Source: JBFGCA01 sp041567315 (GTDB lineage Bacteria; Acidobacteriota; Thermoanaerobaculia; Multivoradales; JAHEKO01). From it: DNA of 9,109 nt. A program made the position numbers and the translations under genes. The stretch is taken from NCBI GenBank assembly GCA_041567315.1, contig JBFGCA010000148.1, positions 1 to 9,109 on the forward strand, read 5' to 3'. Under the pieces are notes generated by a model. It ran no database searches. It saw only the letters and a list, made by a program, of their open reading frames with translations, and was not told the DNA's origin. Positions 1 through 5,629 of this stretch are shown piece after piece (positions within the stretch are counted from its first letter, which is position 1; the number at the start of each line of letters is the position of its first letter).

Positions 1-1
1 C

Positions 2-99
2 GAGCGGCGCTGCATCCCGCTGGGCGGCGTTGCTCCTCGGTCACGTATAGCCCGATACGCTCGCTCGTCGCGCCTTGCCCAGCGGGCGCTTCGCCGCTC
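2..99. repeat. Long imperfect palindromic intergenic repeat
   Basis: The arms GAGCGGCG (2-9) and CGCCGCTC (92-99) are exact reverse complements. Inside them CCCGCTGGGC (16-25) pairs exactly with GCCCAGCGGG (77-86), then GGCG (26-29) with CGCC (71-74). At the apex CGTAT (44-48) pairs with ATACG (55-59) around a 6-base loop. Small internal loops separate the stems. The whole could fold as one long cruciform or RNA hairpin. It lies downstream of the DinB-like gene, so it could also help end that transcript. From memory, similar GC-rich palindromes recur between genes in many GC-rich bacteria, where they act as REP/ERIC-like or miniature mobile elements. Only one copy is visible here, so the mobile nature is inferred. 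Confidence 0.6.
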
Positions 100-126
100 T
101 CGGTGTGACAAGGAACTTACCGCACG

Positions 127-140
127 GGACACTAGTGTCC
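127..140. repeat. 14-bp perfect palindrome
   Basis: GGACACTAGTGTCC is its own reverse complement and could form a 5-bp stem with a CTAG loop. It lies 17 bases beyond the stop codon of the minus-strand DinB-like gene, between that gene and the larger palindrome to the left. No T-run follows on the minus strand, so it is not a typical intrinsic terminator. It could be a protein-binding site or part of the same repeat element. Confidence 0.4.
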
Positions 141-157
141 GCCCTCTCCGGGATCGT

Positions 158-652
158 CTACGCGATCGCGCCCGGCTGCCCCAGCAGCCGCCGGCCGAGC
201 CCGAGCTGCCCCACGTGATAGCTCTCGTGGAACAGCAGGAAGGTGAGGAAGGAGCCGACCGTGGGCTTCTGCGGCGCCCCCGGCACCCCGGCGACCTCCA
301 GCGGCTCCTCGAGCGCCGCCGGGTCCAGCGCCTCGAGGAGGGCGGCGATCCGCTCGCCGCTCGCCTTCAGCTCGGCCAACAGCTTGTCGAGCGGCAGACA
401 CGGGTCGCCCGCCGAGAGCCCCTGCGACCCCCGGCGGTAGGCCGCCAGCTCCTCGCCGTCCCCCGCCGCCGGCTCGCCCAGCCTGGCGAGGATCGTGCGC
501 CGCGCCGCCAGGATGTGACCCGCGATCCAGTTGAGACAGTTCCCGCCCGCCGCCGGCGCCTCCAGGCTCTGCTCGTGGGTGACCCCCTTGAGGTTGACCT
601 GCAGCGCGACCTGCGACGCCCGGAATCCCGCTGCCAGCGAGTCGTTCAGCAT
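158..652 (-). CDS. DinB/YfiT-like four-helix metal-binding protein
   Basis: A 164-residue protein of the DinB superfamily length (about 150-180 residues). Three histidines fit the family's metal-binding triad: H46 in 'NWIAGHIL' near the first helices, and H142 and H146 in 'LLFHESYHVGQLG' near the C-terminus. Known family members are four-helix bundles; some are thiol-dependent S-transferases (bacillithiol, mycothiol or glutathione), many have no known role. No signal peptide or membrane segment is seen, so it should be cytoplasmic. I chose the ATG at 652 because AGGA lies 8 bases upstream. An in-frame ATG at 712 would add 20 Pro/Gly/Arg-rich residues untypical of the family. It ends in TAG at 160-158. 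The MBL-fold gene lies 67 bases upstream on the same strand, so the two are probably co-transcribed. The substrate cannot be told from sequence. Confidence 0.85.
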   Translation of the reverse strand: MLNDSLAAGFRASQVALQVNLKGVTHEQSLEAPAAGGNCLNWIAGHILAARRTILARLGEPAAGDGEELAAYRRGSQGLSAGDPCLPLDKLLAELKASGERIAALLEALDPAALEEPLEVAGVPGAPQKPTVGSFLTFLLFHESYHVGQLGLGRRLLGQPGAIA

Positions 653-660
653 GGCCGCGA

Positions 661-664
661 TCCT
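661..664 (-). promoter_or_regulatory. Ribosome binding site that decides the DinB-like start
   Basis: Read on the minus strand this is AGGA, 8 bases before the ATG at 652. It favours that start over the in-frame ATG at 712, which lies only 7 bases past the end of the upstream gene. Confidence 0.5.
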
Positions 665-719
665 ATTCCAAGCAGGTAGTGGCGAGCCGCGCCCCGGTCG
701 GCCCGTCGCCACCGGCCCT

Positions 720-1541
720 TCAAGACCGACCCCCTGCGGCCGTATCGCGCAGGCACCCCGCGATGAGGTTCCGCTTGCTGAAGTGGTACCGCGTCAGCCG
801 GCTCATCGCGTCCTCGGCCCCCAACAGCTCGCGGGTGATCGCCCGCAGGTCACGCCCGGCGGCGGCCAGCTCGCGCGCCCTGCCGCAAAGCTCCAGCAGA
901 TAGTCGAGCTTGCGCCCCAGCGCCGCCTTGCCGTCCTCGACCACCCCGCGATGCGAGCACAGCACCGTCGCGAAGTCGCGCTCCAACACCCGGCGCAGGC
1001 TCTCGATCATCGCCGGCAGGTCCTCGTCGGCCCGCAGGTAGCGGAGCCGCGACGAGATGTAGAGGTCGCCGGTAAACAGCCAGCCGCGGCCCGGCTCCAG
1101 AAAACAGGTCATGTCGGTCGAGTGGCCGGGCGCCGCCAGGGGCTCGAGCGTCCAGCCGCCCTCGAGGTCGAGCCGCACCGGCAGCGGCGCGGCCTCCACC
1201 CGGTCCGGCGCGCCCCAGATCAACCGCCGGTACCACTCCAGCGGGAAGCCGCCGGCCAGCCGGCCGATCCCTTCGGGCGGCGAGAAGAGGTCGGCGCGGT
1301 GGGCGCGGCCGATCGCCGCCAGGTTGCCGCCGTGGTCCTCGTGGTGGTGGGTGACCACCACCCGGCGCACCCGGCGCTCGGCGAGGAAGCGACGCACCGT
1401 CCGCCACTGGTTGGGCGGTCCGGTGTCGATCACCGTCTCGCCCAGCCGGTAGAGGATGCAGGTGGTGTTGATCTGCGAGCGGAAACGCCCCACCCGCAGT
1501 CCCTCGACATCGGCGAAGGCGAGACGCTCGACGGCCGGCAT
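720..1541 (-). CDS. MBL-fold metallo-hydrolase
   Basis: A 273-residue metallo-beta-lactamase-fold enzyme with a complete metal-ligand set. 'THHHEDHGG' gives H65, H67, D69 and H70; 'APGHS' gives H140; 'FTGDLY' gives D159; and 'CSHRG' gives H197. This predicts a dinuclear, probably zinc, hydrolase active site. The order and spacing resemble the glyoxalase II/LACTB2-like branch, and the C-terminal 50 residues, helical and basic, may form the small helical domain seen in LACTB2-type proteins. No signal peptide is seen. The ATG at 1541 is used because no ATG or GTG lies in the nearby upstream frame; its ribosome binding site is weak. It ends in TGA at 722-720, just ahead of the DinB-like gene, suggesting a two-gene operon. 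Thioester, nuclease or lactone substrates are all possible; the fold call is firm, the reaction is not. Confidence 0.93.
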   Translation of the reverse strand: MPAVERLAFADVEGLRVGRFRSQINTTCILYRLGETVIDTGPPNQWRTVRRFLAERRVRRVVVTHHHEDHGGNLAAIGRAHRADLFSPPEGIGRLAGGFPLEWYRRLIWGAPDRVEAAPLPVRLDLEGGWTLEPLAAPGHSTDMTCFLEPGRGWLFTGDLYISSRLRYLRADEDLPAMIESLRRVLERDFATVLCSHRGVVEDGKAALGRKLDYLLELCGRARELAAAGRDLRAITRELLGAEDAMSRLTRYHFSKRNLIAGCLRDTAAGGRS

Positions 1542-1555
1542 GACGCTACCGTCTT

Positions 1556-1654
1556 CTACCGCGCGCTGCCGCCGAACAGCTCGCCGAAGTGGGTGAAGCG
1601 CACCGCCGGCTCCTGGTCGACCGGCCGCGACGCGTCCGGACCAGTGCGGTTCGC
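1556..1654 (-). pseudogene. Possible decayed 3' end of a gene
   Basis: On the minus strand a frame ends in TAG at 1558-1556, 14 bases before the ATG of the MBL-fold gene. Its last 27 sense codons or so all end in G or C, as real genes here do, and encode a plausible tail ending 'FTHFGELFGGSAR'. Further upstream the bias fades and I find no ATG or GTG in frame for at least 50 codons. If real, it is a 5'-truncated or frameshifted remnant that once preceded the MBL-fold gene. Chance composition in GC-rich DNA is the main alternative. No protein family is recognised. Confidence 0.25.
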
Positions 1655-1738
1655 AGGTGCAACGGCGCTCTCCCTCGGGGTCCGGATTCCCAGGTGAGGG
1701 TCCGGCAGTCGTGATCTTAGTACCGCCGCCGGCCGATG

Positions 1739-1762
1739 CCGGAAATGGAGCCCTGTTTCCGG
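1739..1762. other. Stem-loop in intergenic region
   Basis: CCGGAAA (1739-1745) and TTTCCGG (1756-1762) are perfect reverse complements around a 10-base loop. A second small hairpin (CCGGC-CGAT-GCCGG) overlaps its left arm, so the two are mutually exclusive. There is no adjoining T-run, so I do not call a terminator. It may be a regulator site or part of an intergenic repeat. Confidence 0.4.
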
Positions 1763-1870
1763 GTCACCCAGACCGGGCTTGCGACCGCAGCGCCGATCGA
1801 CAACCCGATCTTCAGATCTGGTAGTGCTAGAGTGTCTTTCACTTCATTCTCTTAATGGATACCGATCATG

Positions 1871-1878
1871 AGAGGGGG
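1871..1878 (+). promoter_or_regulatory. Ribosome binding site of the cysteine-rich protein gene
   Basis: AGAGGGGG lies 5 bases upstream of the GTG at 1884 and is the main reason for choosing that non-ATG start. The start is also supported by the signal peptide that begins right there. Confidence 0.55.
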
Positions 1879-1883
1879 CTGAC

Positions 1884-2621
1884 GTGAGCAGGTCCAGTTC
1901 GCACTGTCTGGCGATCCTCGGTGTTCTCGTTTTCGTTTCGGCCGCCGCGGCCACTGGGTCGGACGATTCGCTCCACTGCGACGAGCTGCCCTTCGTCTAC
2001 AACGTCTTCTGGACCACCGAGTACGGCCCGGCCGCCGCCGACGTCGAGACCGCGGCCAGCAACATGCTGCCCTGCAGCGGGCCGCAGTACGCGCTCTGCT
2101 ACTACTCCGGGCCCGAGCCGATGCCCTGCAAGGTGGACCGCGAGCGCGGCGTCGCGATCTGCGAGTGCTACGCGCTGGAGCGGGCCGCCGCGCCCTATCG
2201 CTACTTCGTGGACGTCAACGCGATCCTCAACACCTGCGCCTACATCGAGACGGTCCGCGACTGCGGCCACGACGGCGCGGGCTGCACGGCCGAAAACTCC
2301 GCCCCCGTCTGCCAGTACCTGGCCGAGGAGCCCCAGACGCTGATGCCGGGCGCCGACGTCGTCTCCACCTTCGGACTCTCCGAGCTGCCCAAGTACGGCA
2401 AGCCCGGCTGCACCGAGTGCTCGGGCCTCTACGCCGGCTGCATGACCGCCCCCTGCCGCACCACGACCAACGAAGACGGCGACACCGTGGCCATCTGCGA
2501 GTGCCCGCTCTTCGACGGCCCCTACCAGGTCGGCCAGGACGGCCAGCAGTGCGACCTCGGCGCCGGTCTGGTCTGGTCCGCCGCCTACAACCCGGGCGGC
2601 TGCTCGAGCGCGGCCGACTAG
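1884..2621 (+). CDS. Secreted cysteine-rich protein with internal duplication
   Basis: A 245-residue protein starting at GTG. Residues 1-23 form a Sec signal peptide (hydrophobic 'LAILGVLVFVSAAAA', likely cut before T24); there is no lipobox cysteine. The mature part holds 18 cysteines, an even number that fits disulfide bonding outside the cytoplasm. It contains a diverged duplication. Unit one has C64, C72, C82, C93 and C95; unit two has C179, C186, C191, C205 and C207. Both follow the pattern CSG-YA-C, then PC-K/R, then 'VAICEC', about 112 residues apart. The sequence between ('YFVDVNAILNTCAYIETV') is hydrophobic-acidic without a transmembrane helix. I recognise no named family. No CxxCH haem site or clear metal motif is seen. 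The gene runs in the same direction as the HzsA-like gene 160 bases downstream, so a shared role in the envelope is possible. Confidence 0.85.
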   Translation: MSRSSSHCLAILGVLVFVSAAAATGSDDSLHCDELPFVYNVFWTTEYGPAAADVETAASNMLPCSGPQYALCYYSGPEPMPCKVDRERGVAICECYALERAAAPYRYFVDVNAILNTCAYIETVRDCGHDGAGCTAENSAPVCQYLAEEPQTLMPGADVVSTFGLSELPKYGKPGCTECSGLYAGCMTAPCRTTTNEDGDTVAICECPLFDGPYQVGQDGQQCDLGAGLVWSAAYNPGGCSSAAD

Positions 2622-2671
2622 CCGTGGTGTACTCCGGCCGCCTCGGGTCCCCGCTGCCCCGGCCCTGGCTC

Positions 2672-2683
2672 GACGACGTCGTC
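2672..2683. repeat. 12-bp perfect palindrome between co-directional genes
   Basis: GACGACGTCGTC is its own reverse complement and sits mid-way between the cysteine-rich protein gene and the HzsA-like gene. It could be an operator, but short palindromes of this composition also arise by chance in GC-rich DNA. No intrinsic terminator is evident in this 160-base gap, so read-through from the upstream gene is possible. Confidence 0.25.
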
Positions 2684-2781
2684 AACGAGTCCGAGCGGCG
2701 CCCGGGCTGAGAGATCCTCCACAGTCGGCGTCTCCGGCGGCTGGTAGCTTCCTTCGTTCGAACCGGGAGCCCCGGCCGGCG

Positions 2782-5064
2782 GTGAGCCGACGACTGCGAT
2801 CCATCCTGCTTGCGAGCGGCGCCGCGGCGCTACTGGCGGCGGCACCGCCTGCAGCCGGACCGGAGGCGCCGCGAGTCGTCCCCGCGAACGCCGAGGGCGC
2901 GCTGCTGCTCCCGCATCCGATCCTGTTCGTCACCCAGGTGCCGATCCCGCAGGATTTCGCGACCATCGGCTCGGTCTTCGCCAACCACGCCGCCGACCTG
3001 CAGTCGGCGGGTCGCGGCGGCGACCTGTGGATCCGCTACCCGGACGGCGCGCTACGCAATCTCACCGCCGAGGCCGGCTACGGGACCGACGGGTTCCAGG
3101 GCGCGACCTCGATCGCGGTCCGCGATCCGGCGGTCCACTGGAGCGGCGCGCGGGCGGTGTTCAGCATGGCGATCGGCGCCCCCGAGGACCAGTACGTCTG
3201 GGAGGACTACTACTGGCAGATCTACGAGGTGACCGGCCTCGGCCAGGGGGAGACCGCGGTCGTCACCCGGGTCCCCAACCAGCCGGGGGCCTTCAACAAC
3301 GTGAGCCCGGTCTACGCCTCCGACGGCCGCATCCTGTTCACCTCCGACCGGCCGCGCAACGGCGCGCCGCACCTCTACCCGCAGCTCGACGAGTACGAGT
3401 CGACGCCGACGGTGACCGGGCTGTGGAGCCTGGACCCGGCGAGCGGCGCGCTGGCGCTGCTCGATCACGCGCCGTCGGGCTCGTTCACCCCGGCGGTCGA
3501 CAGCTTCGGCCGGGTGGTGTTCACCCGCTGGGACCATTTGCAGCGCGATCAGCAGGCCGACTCCGACGAGCTCTACGGCGACGTCTACGGCACCTTCGAC
3601 TGGTCTAGCGAGGAGCCCGACTCGGTGCCGCTGGCCCAGCGGGTCGAGGTCTTCCCCGAGCCGCGCCCGGAGCGGCAGGACCTGCTCGACGGCACCAACC
3701 TCGAAGGGCACACCCTCAACCACTTCTTCCCCTGGCAGGTCCACCAGGACGGCACCGGCGAAGAGGTGCTGGTCCACCTCGGGCGTCACGAGCTGCACGA
3801 CTACTTCAACCGCAGCCTCGACGACGATCCCAACCTGGTCGAGTTCATCGCCGACGGCTCGGGCCGCTTCAACCCCAACGCGATCGAAAATCTCTTGCAG
3901 ATCGAGGAGGACCCGGGACGTCCCGGGGTCTACGTCGGGGCCGACGCCCCCGAGTTCCAGACCCACGCCGCGGGGATGCTCGTCGAGCTGACGGCGCCGC
4001 CGGGCCAGCCGGCGGATCAGATCGCGGTCACCTATCTCACCCATCCCGACACCCGCACCGTGGTGCCCGACGGCGAGACGCCGCCGCCCGGCCACAGCGG
4101 CCACTATCGGGAGCCGGTCTATCTGGCGGACGGCACGCTGATCGCCGTCCACACGCCCGAGACGCGGGCGGCCGGCAACGACGGCACCCGCGCCAACCCG
4201 ATCCCGCGCTACGACTTCCGGGTCAAGCTGATCGAGCCCGGCGGCTCGGGCTTCCTGGAGGCGGGTGCGCCGCTCACCCCCGGGATCGTCAAGACGGTCT
4301 CCTACTGGGACCCGGACGTCCTGGTCCAGTACTCGGGCGAGCTGTGGGAGCTCGACCCGGTGGAGGTGCGGCCCCGGCCGGTGCCGCCGGTCACCACCCA
4401 GCCGCTCGAGGCGCCCGAGCTCGAGGTCTTCGCCGCCGCCGCCGTCGACCCGCAGGAGTTCTCCGGCTGGCTGCGGGCCTCGGGGCTGGCCCTGATGGTG
4501 ACCCGCAACGCCACCACCCGCGACGCCGCCGACCGCCAGCAGCCGTTCAACCTGGCGGTGGCCGGCGGCGGCGAGCAGACCGTCGGGGCGCCGGGTCTGG
4601 TCTACGAGATCGCCCACCTGCAGGTCTTCCAGGCCGACCAGATCCGCGGCATGGGCGGTCCCGCCGAGCCCGATCCGGGCCGCCGGGTGCTGGCGCGGCC
4701 GCTCCACGAAGCGGCGGCCACCACCCCCCCGAACCCCTCCGGCCCGGAGGGCAGCGTCCAGGTGGCCGCCGACGGCTCGCTGGCGGCGCTGGTGCCGGCG
4801 CGCCGGGCGCTGGCCTGGCAGCTCACCGACGCGGCCGGCGTGCCGGTGGTCCGCGAGCGCAACTGGATCACCTTCCAGCCCGGCGAGATCCGCGCCTGCG
4901 ACGGCTGCCACGGCGTCAACAGCCTCAACCAGGCCGGCGAGCCGCCGGCCGTCAATCCGCCCCAGGCCCTCGCGGACCTCCTCCAGTATCTGGCAGCAGC
5001 GCCGATCTTCGCCGACGACTTCGAGTCCGGCGACCTCGACGCCTGGAGCGCCCAGACCCCCTGA
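2782..5064 (+). CDS. Exported HzsA-related protein, single c-type haem
   Basis: A 760-residue exported protein. Residues 1-25 form a Sec signal peptide (Arg-rich start, then 'ILLASGAAALLAAAPPAA'). Residues about 44-260 carry beta-propeller-like sequence typical of the hydrazine synthase alpha middle domain: 'PILFVTQVP' (from 46), 'FTSDRPRNGAPHLYPQLDEYE' split around residue 186, and 'VFTRWDHLQRDQQAD' (from 246). Further conserved stretches include 'LNHFFPWQVHQDG' near 312 and 'RNWITFQPGEIR' just before 'CDGCHG', a CxxCH c-haem site (C706, C709, H710). These are the only cysteines in the protein, so it binds one covalent haem, not two as HzsA does. It ends with 'FADDFESGDLDAWS' (from 743). The GTG at 2782 is the only ATG/GTG in frame ahead of the signal peptide; a weak GGGAG precedes it. 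It should act in the periplasm or at the surface, probably in redox chemistry; hydrazine synthesis itself is unlikely. Confidence 0.87.
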   Translation: MSRRLRSILLASGAAALLAAAPPAAGPEAPRVVPANAEGALLLPHPILFVTQVPIPQDFATIGSVFANHAADLQSAGRGGDLWIRYPDGALRNLTAEAGYGTDGFQGATSIAVRDPAVHWSGARAVFSMAIGAPEDQYVWEDYYWQIYEVTGLGQGETAVVTRVPNQPGAFNNVSPVYASDGRILFTSDRPRNGAPHLYPQLDEYESTPTVTGLWSLDPASGALALLDHAPSGSFTPAVDSFGRVVFTRWDHLQRDQQADSDELYGDVYGTFDWSSEEPDSVPLAQRVEVFPEPRPERQDLLDGTNLEGHTLNHFFPWQVHQDGTGEEVLVHLGRHELHDYFNRSLDDDPNLVEFIADGSGRFNPNAIENLLQIEEDPGRPGVYVGADAPEFQTHAAGMLVELTAPPGQPADQIAVTYLTHPDTRTVVPDGETPPPGHSGHYREPVYLADGTLIAVHTPETRAAGNDGTRANPIPRYDFRVKLIEPGGSGFLEAGAPLTPGIVKTVSYWDPDVLVQYSGELWELDPVEVRPRPVPPVTTQPLEAPELEVFAAAAVDPQEFSGWLRASGLALMVTRNATTRDAADRQQPFNLAVAGGGEQTVGAPGLVYEIAHLQVFQADQIRGMGGPAEPDPGRRVLARPLHEAAATTPPNPSGPEGSVQVAADGSLAALVPARRALAWQLTDAAGVPVVRERNWITFQPGEIRACDGCHGVNSLNQAGEPPAVNPPQALADLLQYLAAAPIFADDFESGDLDAWSAQTP

Positions 5065-5067
5065 GGC

Positions 5068-5086
5068 CGGCGCCCCTCCGGCGCCG
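5068..5086. terminator. Stem-loop between convergent genes
   Basis: CGGCGCC (5068-5074) and GGCGCCG (5080-5086) form a 7-bp all-GC stem with a 5-base loop, starting 3 bases after the stop of the HzsA-like gene and ending 12 bases before the stop of the convergent cyclophilin-like gene. The position suits a shared bidirectional terminator, but a T-run is lacking on both strands. Confidence 0.45.
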
Positions 5087-5098
5087 TCTCTCGAGTCC

Positions 5099-5473
5099 TC
5101 AGCCGGCGAGCTCGACCCGCACCGGGTCGCCGTCCCGGACCGTCTCGAGGGGGGTGAGGTCTCCCTCCAGCCGGCCGACGACGCAGACCGCGCTGGCCGG
5201 CCGGATCTCGTCTCCACGGCTCGCCGGCGTCGGTCCGAAGAACAGGCAAAGCGCGCGGCCGGTGGGCCAGTAGCCGAGGGCCCCCGCCTCCACCACCTCC
5301 GCGGCGGTCTCGTCCAGCTCCGCCTCCACCCCCACGTCGAAGTAGATCTCCTCGCCCCAGAGGCTCGCCGGCCGCTCCAGCGGCAGAGCGCCGGCGATGG
5401 CCCGCCCGCAGGCGGTGTCCGCCAACACCCCTTCGAGGCTCACCGCCCCGGCCGTGATCCGGATCCGCGGCAT
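5099..5473 (-). CDS. Cyclophilin-like fold protein (TM1367 family)
   Basis: A complete 124-residue protein matching the small cyclophilin-like family (Pfam Cyclophil_like, prototype TM1367 of Thermotoga) in length and motifs. These are 'ADTACGRAIAGALPLE' (18-33), 'WGEEIYF' (39-45), 'ALGYWPTGRALCLFFGPTP' (65-83), 'GDEIRPASAV' (87-96) and 'VVGRLEG' (98-104). The family has a beta-barrel fold like cyclophilin, but prolyl isomerase activity is not established and its substrate is unknown. There is no signal peptide, so it is cytoplasmic. It starts at ATG 5473 with a poor ribosome binding site and ends in TGA. It stands alone, convergent with the HzsA-like gene and divergent from the RHS gene, so the context says little about its job. 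Confidence 0.9.
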   Translation of the reverse strand: MPRIRITAGAVSLEGVLADTACGRAIAGALPLERPASLWGEEIYFDVGVEAELDETAAEVVEAGALGYWPTGRALCLFFGPTPASRGDEIRPASAVCVVGRLEGDLTPLETVRDGDPVRVELAG

Positions 5474-5629
5474 GCCCCGGAGTCTACCGGCAACGAGCTG
5501 GAGGGTTCTTGGGGGACGGCGCCGAGCGCCGCCTCTCCCTGCTATGTTGCAGTTCTGTTGCTTTCCAATGAAATTAACATGTCAGAAATTCCCGTCCAGC
5601 GGCAGCTTTATAGATGAAAGGGGGAAGGA
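5474..5629. promoter_or_regulatory. Divergent, AT-rich upstream region of the RHS gene
   Basis: Bases about 5541-5620 are far richer in A+T than the rest of the window. They contain two short direct repeats: GTTGC at 5546 and 5557, one helical turn apart, and GAAATT at 5570 and 5585. A TATAGA hexamer (5609-5614) resembles a -10 box but has no fitting -35 and lies very close to the ribosome binding site. I therefore call a likely promoter region without naming boxes. A strong purine-rich ribosome binding site, GGGGGAAGGA (5620-5629), adjoins the RHS start. Confidence 0.45.

Larger units (their letters stand above)
1542..1883. other. Divergent intergenic region
   Basis: This stretch separates the minus-strand MBL-fold gene from the plus-strand cysteine-rich protein gene and should hold promoters for both directions. 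The right part (about 1800-1870) is clearly more AT-rich than the surroundings and contains GATCT-TC-AGATC (1807-1818), an inverted repeat that could bind a regulator. I could not find a -35/-10 pair good enough to call. The left part holds the possible gene remnant and the middle part the stem-loop at 1739-1762. Confidence 0.6.

Noticed and set aside
531..1697. Open frame of 388 codons on the plus strand across the DinB-like and MBL-fold genes
   Set aside because: The minus strand encodes two complete, well-motifed proteins here; the plus-strand product is rich in Arg, Pro and Gln with no domain.
1868..1882. Tiny ATG frame of four codons ahead of the cysteine-rich protein start
   Set aside because: It reads ATG-AGA-GGG-GGC-TGA across the ribosome binding site. 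This is most likely chance, with nothing to support a leader peptide.
2165..2710. Plus-strand frame overlapping the cysteine-rich protein gene and reaching into the gap
   Set aside because: Arg/Leu/Pro-rich shadow frame, no ribosome binding site; the overlapping frame has a signal peptide and ordered cysteines.
2782..5064. True hydrazine synthase and an anammox organism
   Set aside because: Only one haem site, no HzsB or HzsC genes nearby, and overall gene content does not suggest an anammox planctomycete.
3052..5217. Open frame of 721 codons on the minus strand opposite the HzsA-like gene
   Set aside because: It is low-complexity, without family motifs, and overlaps both the HzsA-like and cyclophilin-like genes. 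It is a shadow of GC-rich codon bias.
5547..5614. Sigma-70 or sigma-54 promoter boxes upstream of the RHS gene
   Set aside because: TTGCAG and TTGCTT have no acceptable -10 at the right distance, TATAGA lacks a -35, and no GG precedes the GC at the sigma-54 spacing.
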